From Trachythela sp. YZ-2020 (lineage: Eukaryota > Cnidaria > Anthozoa > Malacalcyonacea > Clavulariidae): a stretch of DNA of 64,000 nucleotides. Below, piece after piece: positions 22,158 to 32,556 of this stretch. The notes under the pieces are model-generated. The model was not told the origin of the DNA, searched no databases, and saw only the letters and a program-made list of their open reading frames with translations. The DNA lies in assembly GCA_016169945.1 (NCBI GenBank), contig JADLSH010000014.1, positions 404,865 through 468,864 of the forward strand, in the 5' to 3' direction. Position numbers and translations under genes: made by a program. Each line of letters begins with the position of its first letter. Within the stretch, counting starts at the first letter, position 1.

Positions 22158-22952
22158 GCACTAGTCAATTGAAACCCCGGCCCCCCAACCCCCGGGAGTA
22201 TGTGGGGATTTTAACATTTCTCGAGTGTTAAAATCCCGGCCTTAAAATGTTGTCCATTTGTTAAAATGCCTGGCTTGCTAGACCGATAATATAGCTTTCC
22301 AAAGTCAAGCTTTTCATCTAGTTGCCTGATATGTTATTTCTGATATAAAATCGCGCTGTTACATTACATTATGTATATTACATCACATTATTCAGCTCTC
22401 TCCCCATTGGGGCTTTTCAGTGGCCGATTACATCAAGTATCTAGCTTACCTATATTATGTACTTAACCTACATTATTTATTTTTACAATTGTGATATTAC
22501 TTTCCTAATCTGTTTATCCTTACCCACCCAGTCAACTTTCCCTGTGGGAGGAAATCGGAGTGCCCGGAGAAAACCCACGACTTTCGACAGAGCGTTGACT
22601 TACTCTTTTCACATGAGTGTGATGAATAAAGTCCTCAACGAGAATCGAACTCAAGACTCAGAGGTTAAAGTGCGCTTGCTCTGACGACTGCGCCAACGAA
22701 GCCCCAGGGAGCTGTCAAAGAAGAAAGTCTGGCCAAGGTGTGTCAGTTTATTAAGTCGAAGGCTGTACGAAAGTTAAACCCCCGGCATTTTATCCCGGCC
22801 ATTGTGTCAGTGTTAAAACCCCGGGTAGCATGAAGCAACTTTTGTTAAAACACTTTTGTTGCAACTTTTGTATTTCCCCCACAAAGTCCCGTTAAAACTT
22901 CGCATATGCCCGGGTGTGGGGGGGGGGGGGCGGGGTTTCAGTTGACTAGTGC
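22158..22952. mobile_element. TIR element, about 795 bp, containing a SINE
   Basis: Inverted ends GCACTAGTCAATTGAAACCC and its counterpart at 22930-22952 (GGGGTTTCAGTTGACTAGTG). The interior has several TTAAAATCCCGGCC-like copies in both orientations. A SINE lies inside at 22425-22705. TSD not clear. Confidence 0.75.
22425..22705 (-). repeat. tRNA-derived SINE
   Basis: The minus strand begins GGGGCTTCGTTGGCGCAGTC (A box) with B box GAGTTCGATTC about 45 bp on. A body motif CCGGGCACTCCGATTTCC is shared with the SINE at 18086. It is not an ordinary tRNA: the acceptor stem does not close. Confidence 0.75.
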
Positions 22953-23319
22953 ATAATATATGCAAATGTTTTAAGCATTCAGCATTCAAAATTGGTGTCC
23001 GAATTATTCCTACAAGATTGATTTAACATTTTACAAGCAATTTTTTGAACATAGGCTTCTAGAATTTAATAGGCAAAAATTTTCAAGCAATCGTCTTATT
23101 CTGTCAAAACAACTGTTCAGTGGACTTAATGAAAATAACCCCGACATAAAAACGAGGCATGAGTGTCTTTAAACCGGCTAAAAATTCTTACAATGTGTAT
23201 ATTCCGTATTTATTCCCCTAGTTTTTGGTCTGATCATTTTTTTAACTTATGTCAATTTAAGAGAAAATTGTGACAAGTGAAACTTTTCGGAGAGTTATAT
23301 TTTTTCTGCTCGTAGCTGA

Positions 23320-23440
23320 TTCCTTTCCTCGTTTTCGTTCATTTCCTTTCCTCGTTTTCGTTCATTTCCTTCCTCGTTTACGTTCATTTCCTTTCCTCAT
23401 TTTCGTTCATTTCCTTTCCTCGTTTTCGTTCATTTCCTTG
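23320..23440. repeat. Minisatellite, about 22-bp unit x5
   Basis: Units of TTTCCTCGTTTTCGTTCATT repeat with small changes. Confidence 0.9.
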
Positions 23441-23498
23441 TACAATATTGTACAGTATTTATCGGAAAAGTAAAAGAATTTTAAAATAGTGGACTCAT

Positions 23499-24500
23499 GT
23501 CTTATGTTGCTTGAATCACGAAAACTACGCATTTGTATTCGTCCGTTGGCGGTGAAAACCTCTGAATTTTTCCGTCGTTATGTATAGTTTAAGTGTGTTG
23601 TCAAAGCAATGTCAGAAGTTTTTATTAAGTAGGCGTTCAAGTATAGATTTCATTGCGAGTAACGGCTGCATAACGTTCACTCAAATTCACTTCAAGCCAG
23701 CTGGCGTATATACGTGTGAAATAATATTGCCTATATACAGAAGAAATAATACTGTATTTTAAAGAAACACAATAGCCAAAATAAGGTAGGATTTGTTTTC
23801 AATATATTTTATGAAGTTAATATGTGCTAACGAACCAACAATGTTGTAAGTTTTCTATTAAATAAATTAAAACCAATAATATTATATTATGTTTGCCATA
23901 AATTGTACGTTTGAATCTATGATATATAGTTACATTATTAACGCGCATTGCAGTGAATAAAATATATACAGTATTTTGTGGATACATTTGTATACATTAT
24001 GAAAACTTAAATGTGGAACAAAAAGGGAAAAATGAAAACATTTTAAGAAGGCAAGATATAGGACAGTACTGTACATGACGTTCATTTAAATTTATATTTA
24101 CTTGTATTCTCTTTTTACCAAAGCACAAATTTTGTCGCTAATATATCTTGCACGCGCCTAAAATATCTATAATATCTTGCCTCTACAACAACATGGGCAC
24201 GCGGTGCACGGAATTTATGTATACCGTGACGAAGTAACTTTATTCTTCAGAGTATATATTTGAATTCGACATAAAATTATTTTCAAACGACTGCATATTT
24301 GTTATTGTCCTGCGCACACAGCAACGAGGCGCGGTTGGACAAGGCTATAGCGAGATCTATTAAATCTTTAATTGTGAGTTAAACCGTGAACCATTCGCCA
24401 CACTGTTCTATGCTAGAAAATTTTCAATTCATCAACCAAATAAGGGCAATAAGCAGCAAAATATTTTCCGTTGAAGAAAAAAACGAACCGCGATGTTAAA
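23499..24500. repeat. Copy A of a diverged duplicated segment
   Basis: Collinear with 26289-27955. Anchors: GCTTGAATCACGAAAACTA, GGCGGTGAAAAC, CATAAATTGTACGTT, ATTAACGCGCATT and AATTCATCAACC...AATAAG, each with a counterpart in order in the other copy. No ORF is conserved between them. Could be two copies of an unrecognised transposon. Confidence 0.7.
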
Positions 24501-24615
24501 TTGCGTTCGGTGCCCTATGGCATTTACCAATTTCATTTCTTCTGAAAGTATTGCTAAAGCATATAGTCTCGACGTTGCACAGGTCGGTTTCATCACAATT
24601 ATTGTAAAATGAAAA

Positions 24616-24990
24616 CAGGGGTCATCCAAGGAAAAATTTAGAACTGCCCATTTTGGCGGCGGAACAGGCAATTGGCCGCGAATTCCCTCGCGTGTGAGGG
24701 GGAAGCTGGCTAGCCTGGCTTCAAGCACTGTCACAGGGTTATCCCAAAGATAGAAATTTTTAGGAATTTGTTAAAATGTAAAAAGTATTTGAAAGTATAT
24801 ATGATCATAATGACCGATTCAAACAATATATTAAATATTGAATCTTTAGACATTTTTCGGGTTTGTGAATTCAACATGTTCTCTCCAAAACTCAATTTTT
24901 AGAACTGCCCATTTTAGGTTTTAGAACTACCCATTTTACAATTAGAACTGCCCATTTTTTGGAAAATGGCAGGCCTTAGGATGACCCCTG
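24616..24990. mobile_element. hAT-type MITE, 375 bp
   Basis: Ends CAGGGGTCATCC and GGATGACCCCTG. Flanks AATGAAAA / AATGGAAT match at 6 of 8 positions. The interior repeats TTTAGAACTGCCCATTTT-type blocks. Confidence 0.8.
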
Positions 24991-25059
24991 AATGGAATTA
25001 TACATGCAGGAATGAGTAGTCTAATACACAATTAGAAATTAAACCGTTAGTGTTTCCCT

Positions 25060-25205
25060 TCCGAATATTCGGCATTAGCTACGCCATATTGATTTCAATA
25101 TACAATATTATTCTAATTAACCAACCCTGTAAATGATAGATGTATTTCAACCTGTATGGTTGCAAAGTCTATATTCTAATAAATTCAAATCAAATCAAAT
25201 CAAAG
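25060..25205 (+). mobile_element. LINE 3' end with (TCAAA)n tail
   Basis: A short 3' UTR-like segment (ACCCTGTAAATGATAG) ends in TTCAAATCAAATCAAATCAA, the pentamer tail style of CR1/L2-related LINEs. No coding part remains. Confidence 0.5.
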
Positions 25206-26288
25206 ACTTGTTTTTAAATATATACTTAAAATCATGGATAATCGACGAAAGTATATCTATCAAATTGAAACAATTTTAAATGTCAATGCCCCAGCTGACA
25301 GCCAAAAAGGTCAGCCTAATTTGGGGTGTAGCGATGGCCGCGGCGTTGAATATGAAGCGCTTTTGGGCGTACACGACAGCTATTCAATCAAAAAGATAAA
25401 AATCTCGAAATATAGAGCAATGGCTCTTCAGGAGAGCTGGTAGGAAGACGTCATAAAAATTCTAATGACGAAGGGCTTTGCTCGAAACGTCAAGAAGTAT
25501 TCTTCCCTTTCAAACTCGATGGCTGCATGCCGTGCCCTACTAGAAGGTTAGCCTGCCTCTAGGTTACTTCTTATCAAGAACAGTAAATTCAACCTATTAC
25601 TGGACCGCAAGCTGCGAAAGAAGTAAACATATATTGTTTCAAGTCTTATAGTCTTATATGGGCTAATATCTGGATTATATATACGGCGGCAGATCGCAGT
25701 ATTGAATCTAAATTTTTGTCATAAGTTGCCATTCTTTTTGTCCAGTGCGTTAGTTTATCTTGCAACTTGTTTTAAGTAAACTGCGTACATGACTTTTAAC
25801 ACATATAACATTGATCTCAGAGTTAGCTAAGCCTTGTGTCTGCACTCTTTTTAATATATTTCTTGAATCAAATCGACTCATTTGATATCGAAAAGTGGCA
25901 GTGTTAAACTTTATGATATTCTAAATTTTGAAATATTTGAACTGAAAAATATTCAACCCCGTATTAAGCTTAATATAATATTTAGAATTCTAAACAAAGA
26001 GTTGGGTATTCGTTGTGTTTTGAAAAGATCATTTTTTACTGCTTGTTACCGTGAAATCGAACCATTTGTTCTGCCTCATATGAGAGAACACTTACCTACA
26101 GATGCAAATGATTTAAACAAGCAGTATATTGCAATACTGCGTGGTGTCTCAATGAACTGAAATATTTAATTTTATACAGGGCAGTTCAGATACAAACTTC
26201 AGCAAACTGTTGTAGAATAATATCTATGTTGGACTGCACGTTTGTCCCGTGTAACATCGCGTTAAAACAAGTTTAAATTGTTTGACCT
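25206..26288. other. Spacer with two small unassigned ORFs
   Basis: Frames at 25234-25443 and 25882-26160 (+, 69 and 92 residues) are not recognised and lack splice or family support. The 25466-25491 stretch has the recurrent GGGCTTTGCTCGAAAC hairpin motif. Confidence 0.35.
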
Positions 26289-27955
26289 AAATCTTACTTA
26301 CGGTGCTTGAATAACGAAAAACTATGCATTGTTATACTCGTGTTTGGGCGGTGAAAACTTTTGAATTTCATCATTGAGGATATAGTGTACTGTCAAAAGA
26401 ATATTGGGTTAATCTATTCAAATTCGTCTAACACTTTCACCTGCTGACCCTTGAGTAGGCGTCAACGTTCAAATTTCAGTACAAATATAGTAAAGGCATC
26501 ACGTCCACATCACGTCCATGTACAGCTGTCATCTTTATGTGTGAAATACTTACTGCCTGTGAAGAAATAACACTATCTATAAAAGAAACACATTCAAATT
26601 AAGTTACGATTAAATTTCTGATTGTATGGAAAATACTGTTGAGCGTATATGCATGTATGCTTCCAGAACCGTAACATCATAGAGCGACTGTTCTCTATTA
26701 AAAAATTGAACAATGTGATACCTATTTACCATAAATAGTACGTTAGAATCATTCAAGGACGACATCCTGGGGGATGGGGGGACGAATTACTCCCCACTTT
26801 TTGGGCAGAGGAGGATCATATGTAATTATCCCACACTTTTTCCACTTTTGCTTATACAACATGTTCAGATCATTAGAATTCTGCAAAGTCTTCCCCCAAA
26901 GTGCATGAAATGGCGTTTCAGATACTGTAGATTTCAATATTTTGTTGGGGGAGCATGCTCGCATATCTCCTAGTGCCCTCGTGCTTTCGGCACTCGATAC
27001 CCACGCGCATTTCCGCTAGCGGCATGGGGCCTCAATAGACAATTTTGGTTTTGGCCGGCCCCTTTACCACGCCCTTTCGTCGGCCAAAACGTACCCACAC
27101 CCCTAACGCTAACACCCAAGTTACGTTTCTGTCGGTAGATGTCTATAAATGATGCGGAAATGCCCTGAAAACATTTAATGTGTTACATGTCCCCATAACT
27201 ATTAGCATTCTCCACCCCCCCCCACACCCACACTTTTTGAGATGGATTTTCGCCCTTGGAATCATTGGGTTATTAACGCGCATTACCGTCAATATAATAG
27301 TATTCAGTGGATAGTATAAACATAGAAACAAAAACTGGAAAATGAAAATTACATCATGACGACAGCCCAATTAGACATGGAGCAATACATCAAGACGACG
27401 GTACATATTGTACTGTAGGTTATGTTTTCAGTACAAAAAGTATTAGTTATGCTATATTACATATCTCTAACAACATTGACACAATGCATAAATTTTAAAA
27501 TCCTTTTTCGGCTGGTAATTTCAGCAAATATAGAATAAATGTTATTCCAAGTACATGATTATCACATGAGTACATGATTATCACAAACATGCATTTTTTT
27601 AAAACTGCATATATTTTCAATCTAAACTTGATTCAACTTCAGCAGTTCAATTCACGATATCAGATAAAATTAAGACAAATTTTAGAGATACCGCTAATGT
27701 GCCGAGGTGCTGAACTAATATTTGAGTTTGACTTCAAATCATTTTCAAACTATACTGTTTGTTAATTAATAAGGCCCACACACTGCGGGCACATTAGGTA
27801 GACCACGCAGCGCGATCTCTTCGTTTTTATTGCGAATTAGACCAAGAAAGCTACGTGAAACTTTTCTATAATACAAATTTTAAATTCATCAACAAAATAA
27901 GGAGCAAAATATTTTTCTGTGAACAGAACAAAAACCAACCGTGTTCCTGAAACAG
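26289..27955. repeat. Copy B of the duplicated segment, with a MITE inserted
   Basis: Counterpart of 23499-24500. It is longer because of the hAT MITE at 26754-27258 and additional unmatched sequence. The insertion lies where copy A runs without interruption from its GTACGTTTGAATC to ATTAACGCGC, so it followed the duplication. Confidence 0.7.
26754..27258. mobile_element. hAT-type MITE, 505 bp
   Basis: Ends CAAGGACGACATCC and GGATTTTCGCCCTTG. Perfect 8-bp TSD GAATCATT (26746-26753, 27259-27266). Interior carries CCCCCAACAAAAT-type and CCCCAC runs. Confidence 0.92.
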
Positions 27956-28123
27956 GTATCATCCTCATCGTTCGTGCAAGCATACACAATAAGTGTATTC
28001 ATACAACGACAGGATACGATCGAACAGCTAAACATTTCTTCGTCCCATACATCATATACATGCATGCATCCACAAAAATCTCATTGATTTTGAAAGTGTA
28101 TAACGGGAAGATTAAAAGTGCAG

Positions 28124-28570
28124 ATACCGTAAACCTACGTAAGCATTTTTTCATGGGCTTATACACGGGGGAGCTTATATTCTGGGGGGCTAATACATGG
28201 CAACATATTGTGGGAAGCTGGAAAGTCTGGAAAGTTACGGCAGTTATCACAGGCCAACAAAAAAAAGCACCAGAAGGAACGTGGGTCCTCGGAGGAGGGA
28301 TAGAACTTCCATGTTTATATTACCTTCACGGACCGTAGTTACACAGAAGATTCGTCCGTGATGCCTTGAAAGATCATTAGCATGAACAAGCTTTTTGTAA
28401 ACTTAATAAAAGACTAATAAATACTGGTATATCTTGTTCAGTTATAAGCCAAAGTTTTAGATGGGGGGGGGGGCTTATATTTGGAATGTTCTGAGCGTTA
28501 ATGAATATGATGGGCTTATACACGGGGGTGCTTATATTCGGGTGGGCTTATAGTCGCAGGTTTACGGTAT
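28124..28570. mobile_element. TIR element, 447 bp, family with 61867-62669
   Basis: Ends ATACCGTAAACCT / AGGTTTACGGTAT. Internal GGGCTTATACACGGGGG blocks occur near both ends. The + strand interior encodes EGTWVLGGGIELPC and (after a stop) RFVRDALK, both also found in the second copy. Confidence 0.8.
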
Positions 28571-29281
28571 TTCGCAGTTCATCTGCATGTAGAGTCATAG
28601 GCGTACGGGCGCAACTTTATTTGGGGGGGGGGGGGCAAATAAAAAATTACCTGAATTTTAAACTGACCCAAAATGCTCGAATTTGGATTATAAATCTATA
28701 TGCTGAATTTTCACTGTGAACTCGAAATGAACCTTTACAAATTGAACTGGCTAAAAGGTTACATAATTATTTTGTTGATTATGTCATTCTTTAATATTAA
28801 ATAGTTTTTTTGGCATGTGCTCGTCAGGGCCGTAGTCACGATGTTAACATTGGTGCGACTAATTTTTTCGAGGCCAAAAAACTGAGAAATTATAGGGGCT
28901 CAGGGGGCATGCTCCCCCGGAAAATATTGAAAATATGAGGGTTCTGAAAGGATATTTCGTGCATTCTGAGACCACTCTGATACTCAGATAATATACACTC
29001 GCGTACAGTCATTGCCATGGTCAATAATAATAATATCCAGGGTTCAGATTATCAGTTACTAATTCCTATTCAGTCTAATTCCTAATTAAAGAAAAAATAG
29101 ATTTTCGTTGAAATTATTGGTGCGACAATGGCATTTTCTCCGTTCAGTCTTGGCCTATTGTTGAGCGAAGATAGGTTTCACGAATATTGCATTTTACCAA
29201 ATTTTGAATAAAATCTTAGAAACATATACCATGTTAAATGAAACTTGTCTATATATTGCATAGAGAAACGTGTATAGAAGA
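28571..29281. other. Spacer left of the Helitron-type unit
   Basis: A lone MITE end CATAGGCGTACGGGC at about 28597 with a G-run, and a GGGGGCATGCTCCCCCGG hAT-foot-like palindrome at about 28903-28920. No gene. Confidence 0.5.
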
Positions 29282-29296
29282 AGGCCTGCTCTGGAA

Positions 29297-29420
29297 TCTT
29301 AACTCGCCTTAAATCGCCCTAACTCGCCTTAAATCGCCCTAACTCGCCTTAAATCGCGGATAAAAATTGGCAACGATTCTCTTAAATCGCTTAAACTCGC
29401 ACTAAATTGCCTAAACTCGC
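29297..29420. repeat. Left subterminal array of the Helitron-type unit
   Basis: Alternating AACTCGCC and TTAAATCGCC decamers/octamers, about ten copies, with spacing interrupted near 29350-29370. Confidence 0.85.
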
Positions 29421-29810
29421 CAACCAAATTAAAATGCTGAAAATAGTAAATACTATATACAGTGTAAACACCCTTTCCCCAGGAGAGGGGGGTTCTGGTT
29501 GTTTATTTCAGATAAGATTAGGAGGGCGCTTATCCGAGGGGGCTTGCTGAAGAGAGGGCGTTTAGCCGAAAACAAGGGAAGGGCCAAAACCCGAGGAGGC
29601 ATATATTGAAGTCCCCGCACGGTAATATGATATACGCTTGGCAGATAAATTTAAGTTTTACAGTTTTTGCCCGCAAAGCATTGGTGGGTAGTATCTCAAA
29701 TTACTGCAAAAACAGCGGCATGCCTGCGTTCTGAAGTTACTCAAAGGCAGCGCCGTATCTGCGCAAGGTTTATCGGGAATGATTTTTACGTCATCGTGCC
29801 CGTGCCGGGG

Positions 29811-29860
29811 TATATATAAAGTAGATGTCCACGAGGTTCGGTCTCTTTTCTCTTCTCCTC
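29811..29860 (+). promoter_or_regulatory. TATA box and pyrimidine-rich initiator
   Basis: TATATATAAA at 29811-29820 is followed about 25-30 bp on by CGGTCTCTTTTCTCTTCTCC. This spacing fits a core promoter driving the replicase frame. A possible 5' UTR intron runs from CAAAG|GTTAGT (29961) to ATTATTAG (30745), 2 bp before the ATG. Confidence 0.45.
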
Positions 29861-30747
29861 TGGCTGCTGGATCTTGGGTTACGCACAGTGAAAAGTTTAT
29901 TTCAAATTTGAGACTTTGAGTGAATTTCTGAATTTCAAGACATCGACAGCAATTTCAAAGGTTAGTGGTTGTTCAGATTATATCATTATTACGTTTTTAA
30001 AAGTTCAAGTATTAAATACCCAGGCCAGACCCACGAATTTATGATTTCATCCTTGGGAATCAATTTTAAGACAAAGAGTCTTTGTTCGGGCGACATCATT
30101 TAAATATATATTTGCATTTCTAATAGTCGCTTTGTATAAATTGTTTAAGGTCAAGCGCATAAATCGTTAAAGCTGCGAAGAGGCAATTCGTTTTAATAGT
30201 ATAAAAGGTCACAAGTTTAAAAGGTGAGGGTTCAAATTTTATTACAGTATAGTATTCGTATGCCGTAGCTGTGCGAGGTTCAAAGGTTGCGTTATAATTC
30301 AGATCAAATATAAACGAAAAGGTTAAACAGTAACACAAGATTAAATTAAACTCCGTCGGTCTATCGAGTATTCGAGTATCAACTACGATTTGTCAGACAC
30401 AAATCAAAACCGAAACCAAAAGACTTGGTTCACAACTTCACACCAAAAGACTTGGTTCACAATCAGTCAGTCGAAAACAGATACAAATATTAAAAATCGA
30501 GCGAAGTTTAACCAATATAAAAACCATAAAACAAGGCACACAACCCGTCACTATAAAACGTTTGTAACAGGGACTCATTGTTTGATTATATTGAAAAGTG
30601 CCAGGCTTCAGCCGGATGGACGCACAAGGGTCAAGTTACATGTGGTTACTGTTTGACTTTTAAAGTTCGTCCAATTTTACCAACCTTCTAAGTGTTTTTG
30701 AAAGAAAGGAGTCATAACATTTTGTGCAACTAATATAATTATTAGCT

Positions 30748-32556
30748 ATGCGGCCAAAGGCAAAGGGCATTTCATTGCATTTCATGAATTCATTGCGGGA
30801 AAACCCAGGAATGTATTCATGTGCAATTGATTGCTTTTTGGAGGTGTCAAGATATCTATTTCAGCCAGCATTGTTAAACTTGTCAGCTAGAACTGAATTC
30901 ATAGACTTGTTACACAATGTTTTGTCAGAATATTCCAATTTATCGAGAGAGAAATGCAATCATTTGCCACAGATACGAGAACCAGTTTGGTATTACCTTA
31001 CACAACATTGCAGCACATTGCTTCCTAGGGATAGTAATGCCAGTTTTAGTCAAATATTTGAGGAGCGAACCTTTGGCAAACTAAACCCAGAGGAAACTAA
31101 TCTATTTATGACTCAGAGAACATTTGAATCTCATTGCCAGACATGTCAACAAACAGTGACTTCGAATATGAAGCTTTTCCTGATATATGTATCCAATGCT
31201 TCTTTGAAACAGACTGGTTTTGATATTGCATGTTGGCCATTGTCTGTGTCGCATATTTTCAAAAAGCCAAAAAAAATCATTTGTAAACACTGTTCAGAAA
31301 GTGATGTGTCTGATCCTATTTGCACGTCTGCTGTCAATTCAAAATTTGTGTTTATTGAGTTTTCAAATGAAATAATGAATTGTATAACTATCCATGAGCA
31401 AGCGGAATTCAATAATAGTCCCTACACATTACAAGGTTTAGTGCGATGTTATGAAAGACATTTTACTTGTGCCGTTAAAATTGGAGACAAATGGGTCTAC
31501 TTTGATGATATGTGTAGTACGGTACAAGAGTTTACTTCGTTGCATCAGCTGTTTTTTTACTATAGCAAAGGGTGGTTTTTTGCCATATACAAATTTAGTA
31601 CCTGTATGTTGAAAAACAAACAAGAAAACTATTTTACCAAAAAACACCCAGAAGAGCCTCTCAGTGCATCTACCTTTCATAACAGAAAACCAGACGTAAC
31701 TAGCATGTCAAGTACTTCCCCTGGTAAATGTGGAATGCAGAAAGTATGTACCGCTAAAAGAACCCATTTTATGAATTCTTTGTATAGTAAACCTGGGACT
31801 TTCTCGTGTGCAATTGATTGTTTTCTTGAGGTTTCAGCCTATCTATTTCTACCTTATTTTAAAACACTAATGGTACAAAGTGAATTTATTGAATTGCTCT
31901 GTTGTGCTATGAATGATTATTTTCAATCACAAAAACAGCAGTGTTTGCCACAGATACGAGAACCAGTTTGGTATTACCTTACACAAGTTTGCAGCACATT
32001 GCTTCCTAGGGATAGTAATGCCAGTTTTAGTCAAATTTTTGAGGAGCGAACCTTTGGCAAACTAACCCCAGAGGAAATGAATTTATTTATGACTCAGAGA
32101 ACATTTGAATCTCATTGCCAGACATGTCAACAAACAGTGACTTCGGATTTGAAGCTTTTCCTGATATATGTATCCAATGGTTCTTTGAAACAGACTGGTT
32201 TTGATATTGCATGTTGGCCATTGTCTGTGTCACATATTTTCAAAAAGCCAAAAAAAGTAATTTGTAAACACTGTTCAGAGAGTAATGTGTCTGATCCTAT
32301 TTGTATGTCTGCTGTCAATTCAAAGTTTGTGTTTATTGAGTTTTCAAATGAAATAGTGAATTGTTTAACCATCCAGGAGCAAGCTGAGTTTAATAATAGT
32401 CCCTACACATTACAAGGTTTAGTGCGATGTTATCAAAGACATTTTACTTGTGCCATTAAAATTGGAGACAAATGGGTCTACTTTGATGATATCTGTAGTA
32501 CGGTACAAGAGTTTACTTCGTTGCATCAGCTAAAACAACGTTACCCAGTTGGATGA
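30748..32556 (+). CDS. Tandem USP-like cysteine-protease domains (N-terminal part of Helitron-type polyprotein)
   Basis: Two USP (peptidase C19)-like domains. First, residues about 12-285: Cys box YSCAIDCFLE (C25), finger pairs C130/C133 and C179/C182, His box RHFTCAVKIGDKWVYFDD (H238, D253/D254). Second, about 340-600: C354, zinc pairs C457/C460 and C507/C510, H565. From about 31000 and 31980 onwards the two copies are almost identical in DNA, while the Cys-box regions differ. Family role: removing ubiquitin from proteins; the substrate here is unknown. TGA at 32554-32556 stands where the first copy has a Trp codon, and the same frame continues into the Rep ORF, so one polyprotein was probably encoded. 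OTU-like protease is the alternative, but the CxxC pairs and Cys/His boxes favour USP. Confidence 0.7.
   Translation: MRPKAKGISLHFMNSLRENPGMYSCAIDCFLEVSRYLFQPALLNLSARTEFIDLLHNVLSEYSNLSREKCNHLPQIREPVWYYLTQHCSTLLPRDSNASFSQIFEERTFGKLNPEETNLFMTQRTFESHCQTCQQTVTSNMKLFLIYVSNASLKQTGFDIACWPLSVSHIFKKPKKIICKHCSESDVSDPICTSAVNSKFVFIEFSNEIMNCITIHEQAEFNNSPYTLQGLVRCYERHFTCAVKIGDKWVYFDDMCSTVQEFTSLHQLFFYYSKGWFFAIYKFSTCMLKNKQENYFTKKHPEEPLSASTFHNRKPDVTSMSSTSPGKCGMQKVCTAKRTHFMNSLYSKPGTFSCAIDCFLEVSAYLFLPYFKTLMVQSEFIELLCCAMNDYFQSQKQQCLPQIREPVWYYLTQVCSTLLPRDSNASFSQIFEERTFGKLTPEEMNLFMTQRTFESHCQTCQQTVTSDLKLFLIYVSNGSLKQTGFDIACWPLSVSHIFKKPKKVICKHCSESNVSDPICMSAVNSKFVFIEFSNEIVNCLTIQEQAEFNNSPYTLQGLVRCYQRHFTCAIKIGDKWVYFDDICSTVQEFTSLHQLKQRYPVG

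Noticed and set aside
22590..22705. tRNA gene on the minus strand
   Set aside because: A/B boxes are present, but the acceptor stem does not close and a SINE body follows.
27919..28338. 139-codon frame
   Set aside because: Runs from the duplicated segment across a TIR into a MITE-like element; only the EGTWVLGGG part is meaningful and is covered there.
29297..29420. Telomeric repeat or CRISPR array
   Set aside because: The decamers are subterminal repeats of an element, mirrored at 40215-40325; there are no spacers.
30390..30656. 88-codon frame upstream of the replicase
   Set aside because: Consists largely of two copies of a CCAAAAGACTTGGTTCACAA repeat in the leader; no family match.
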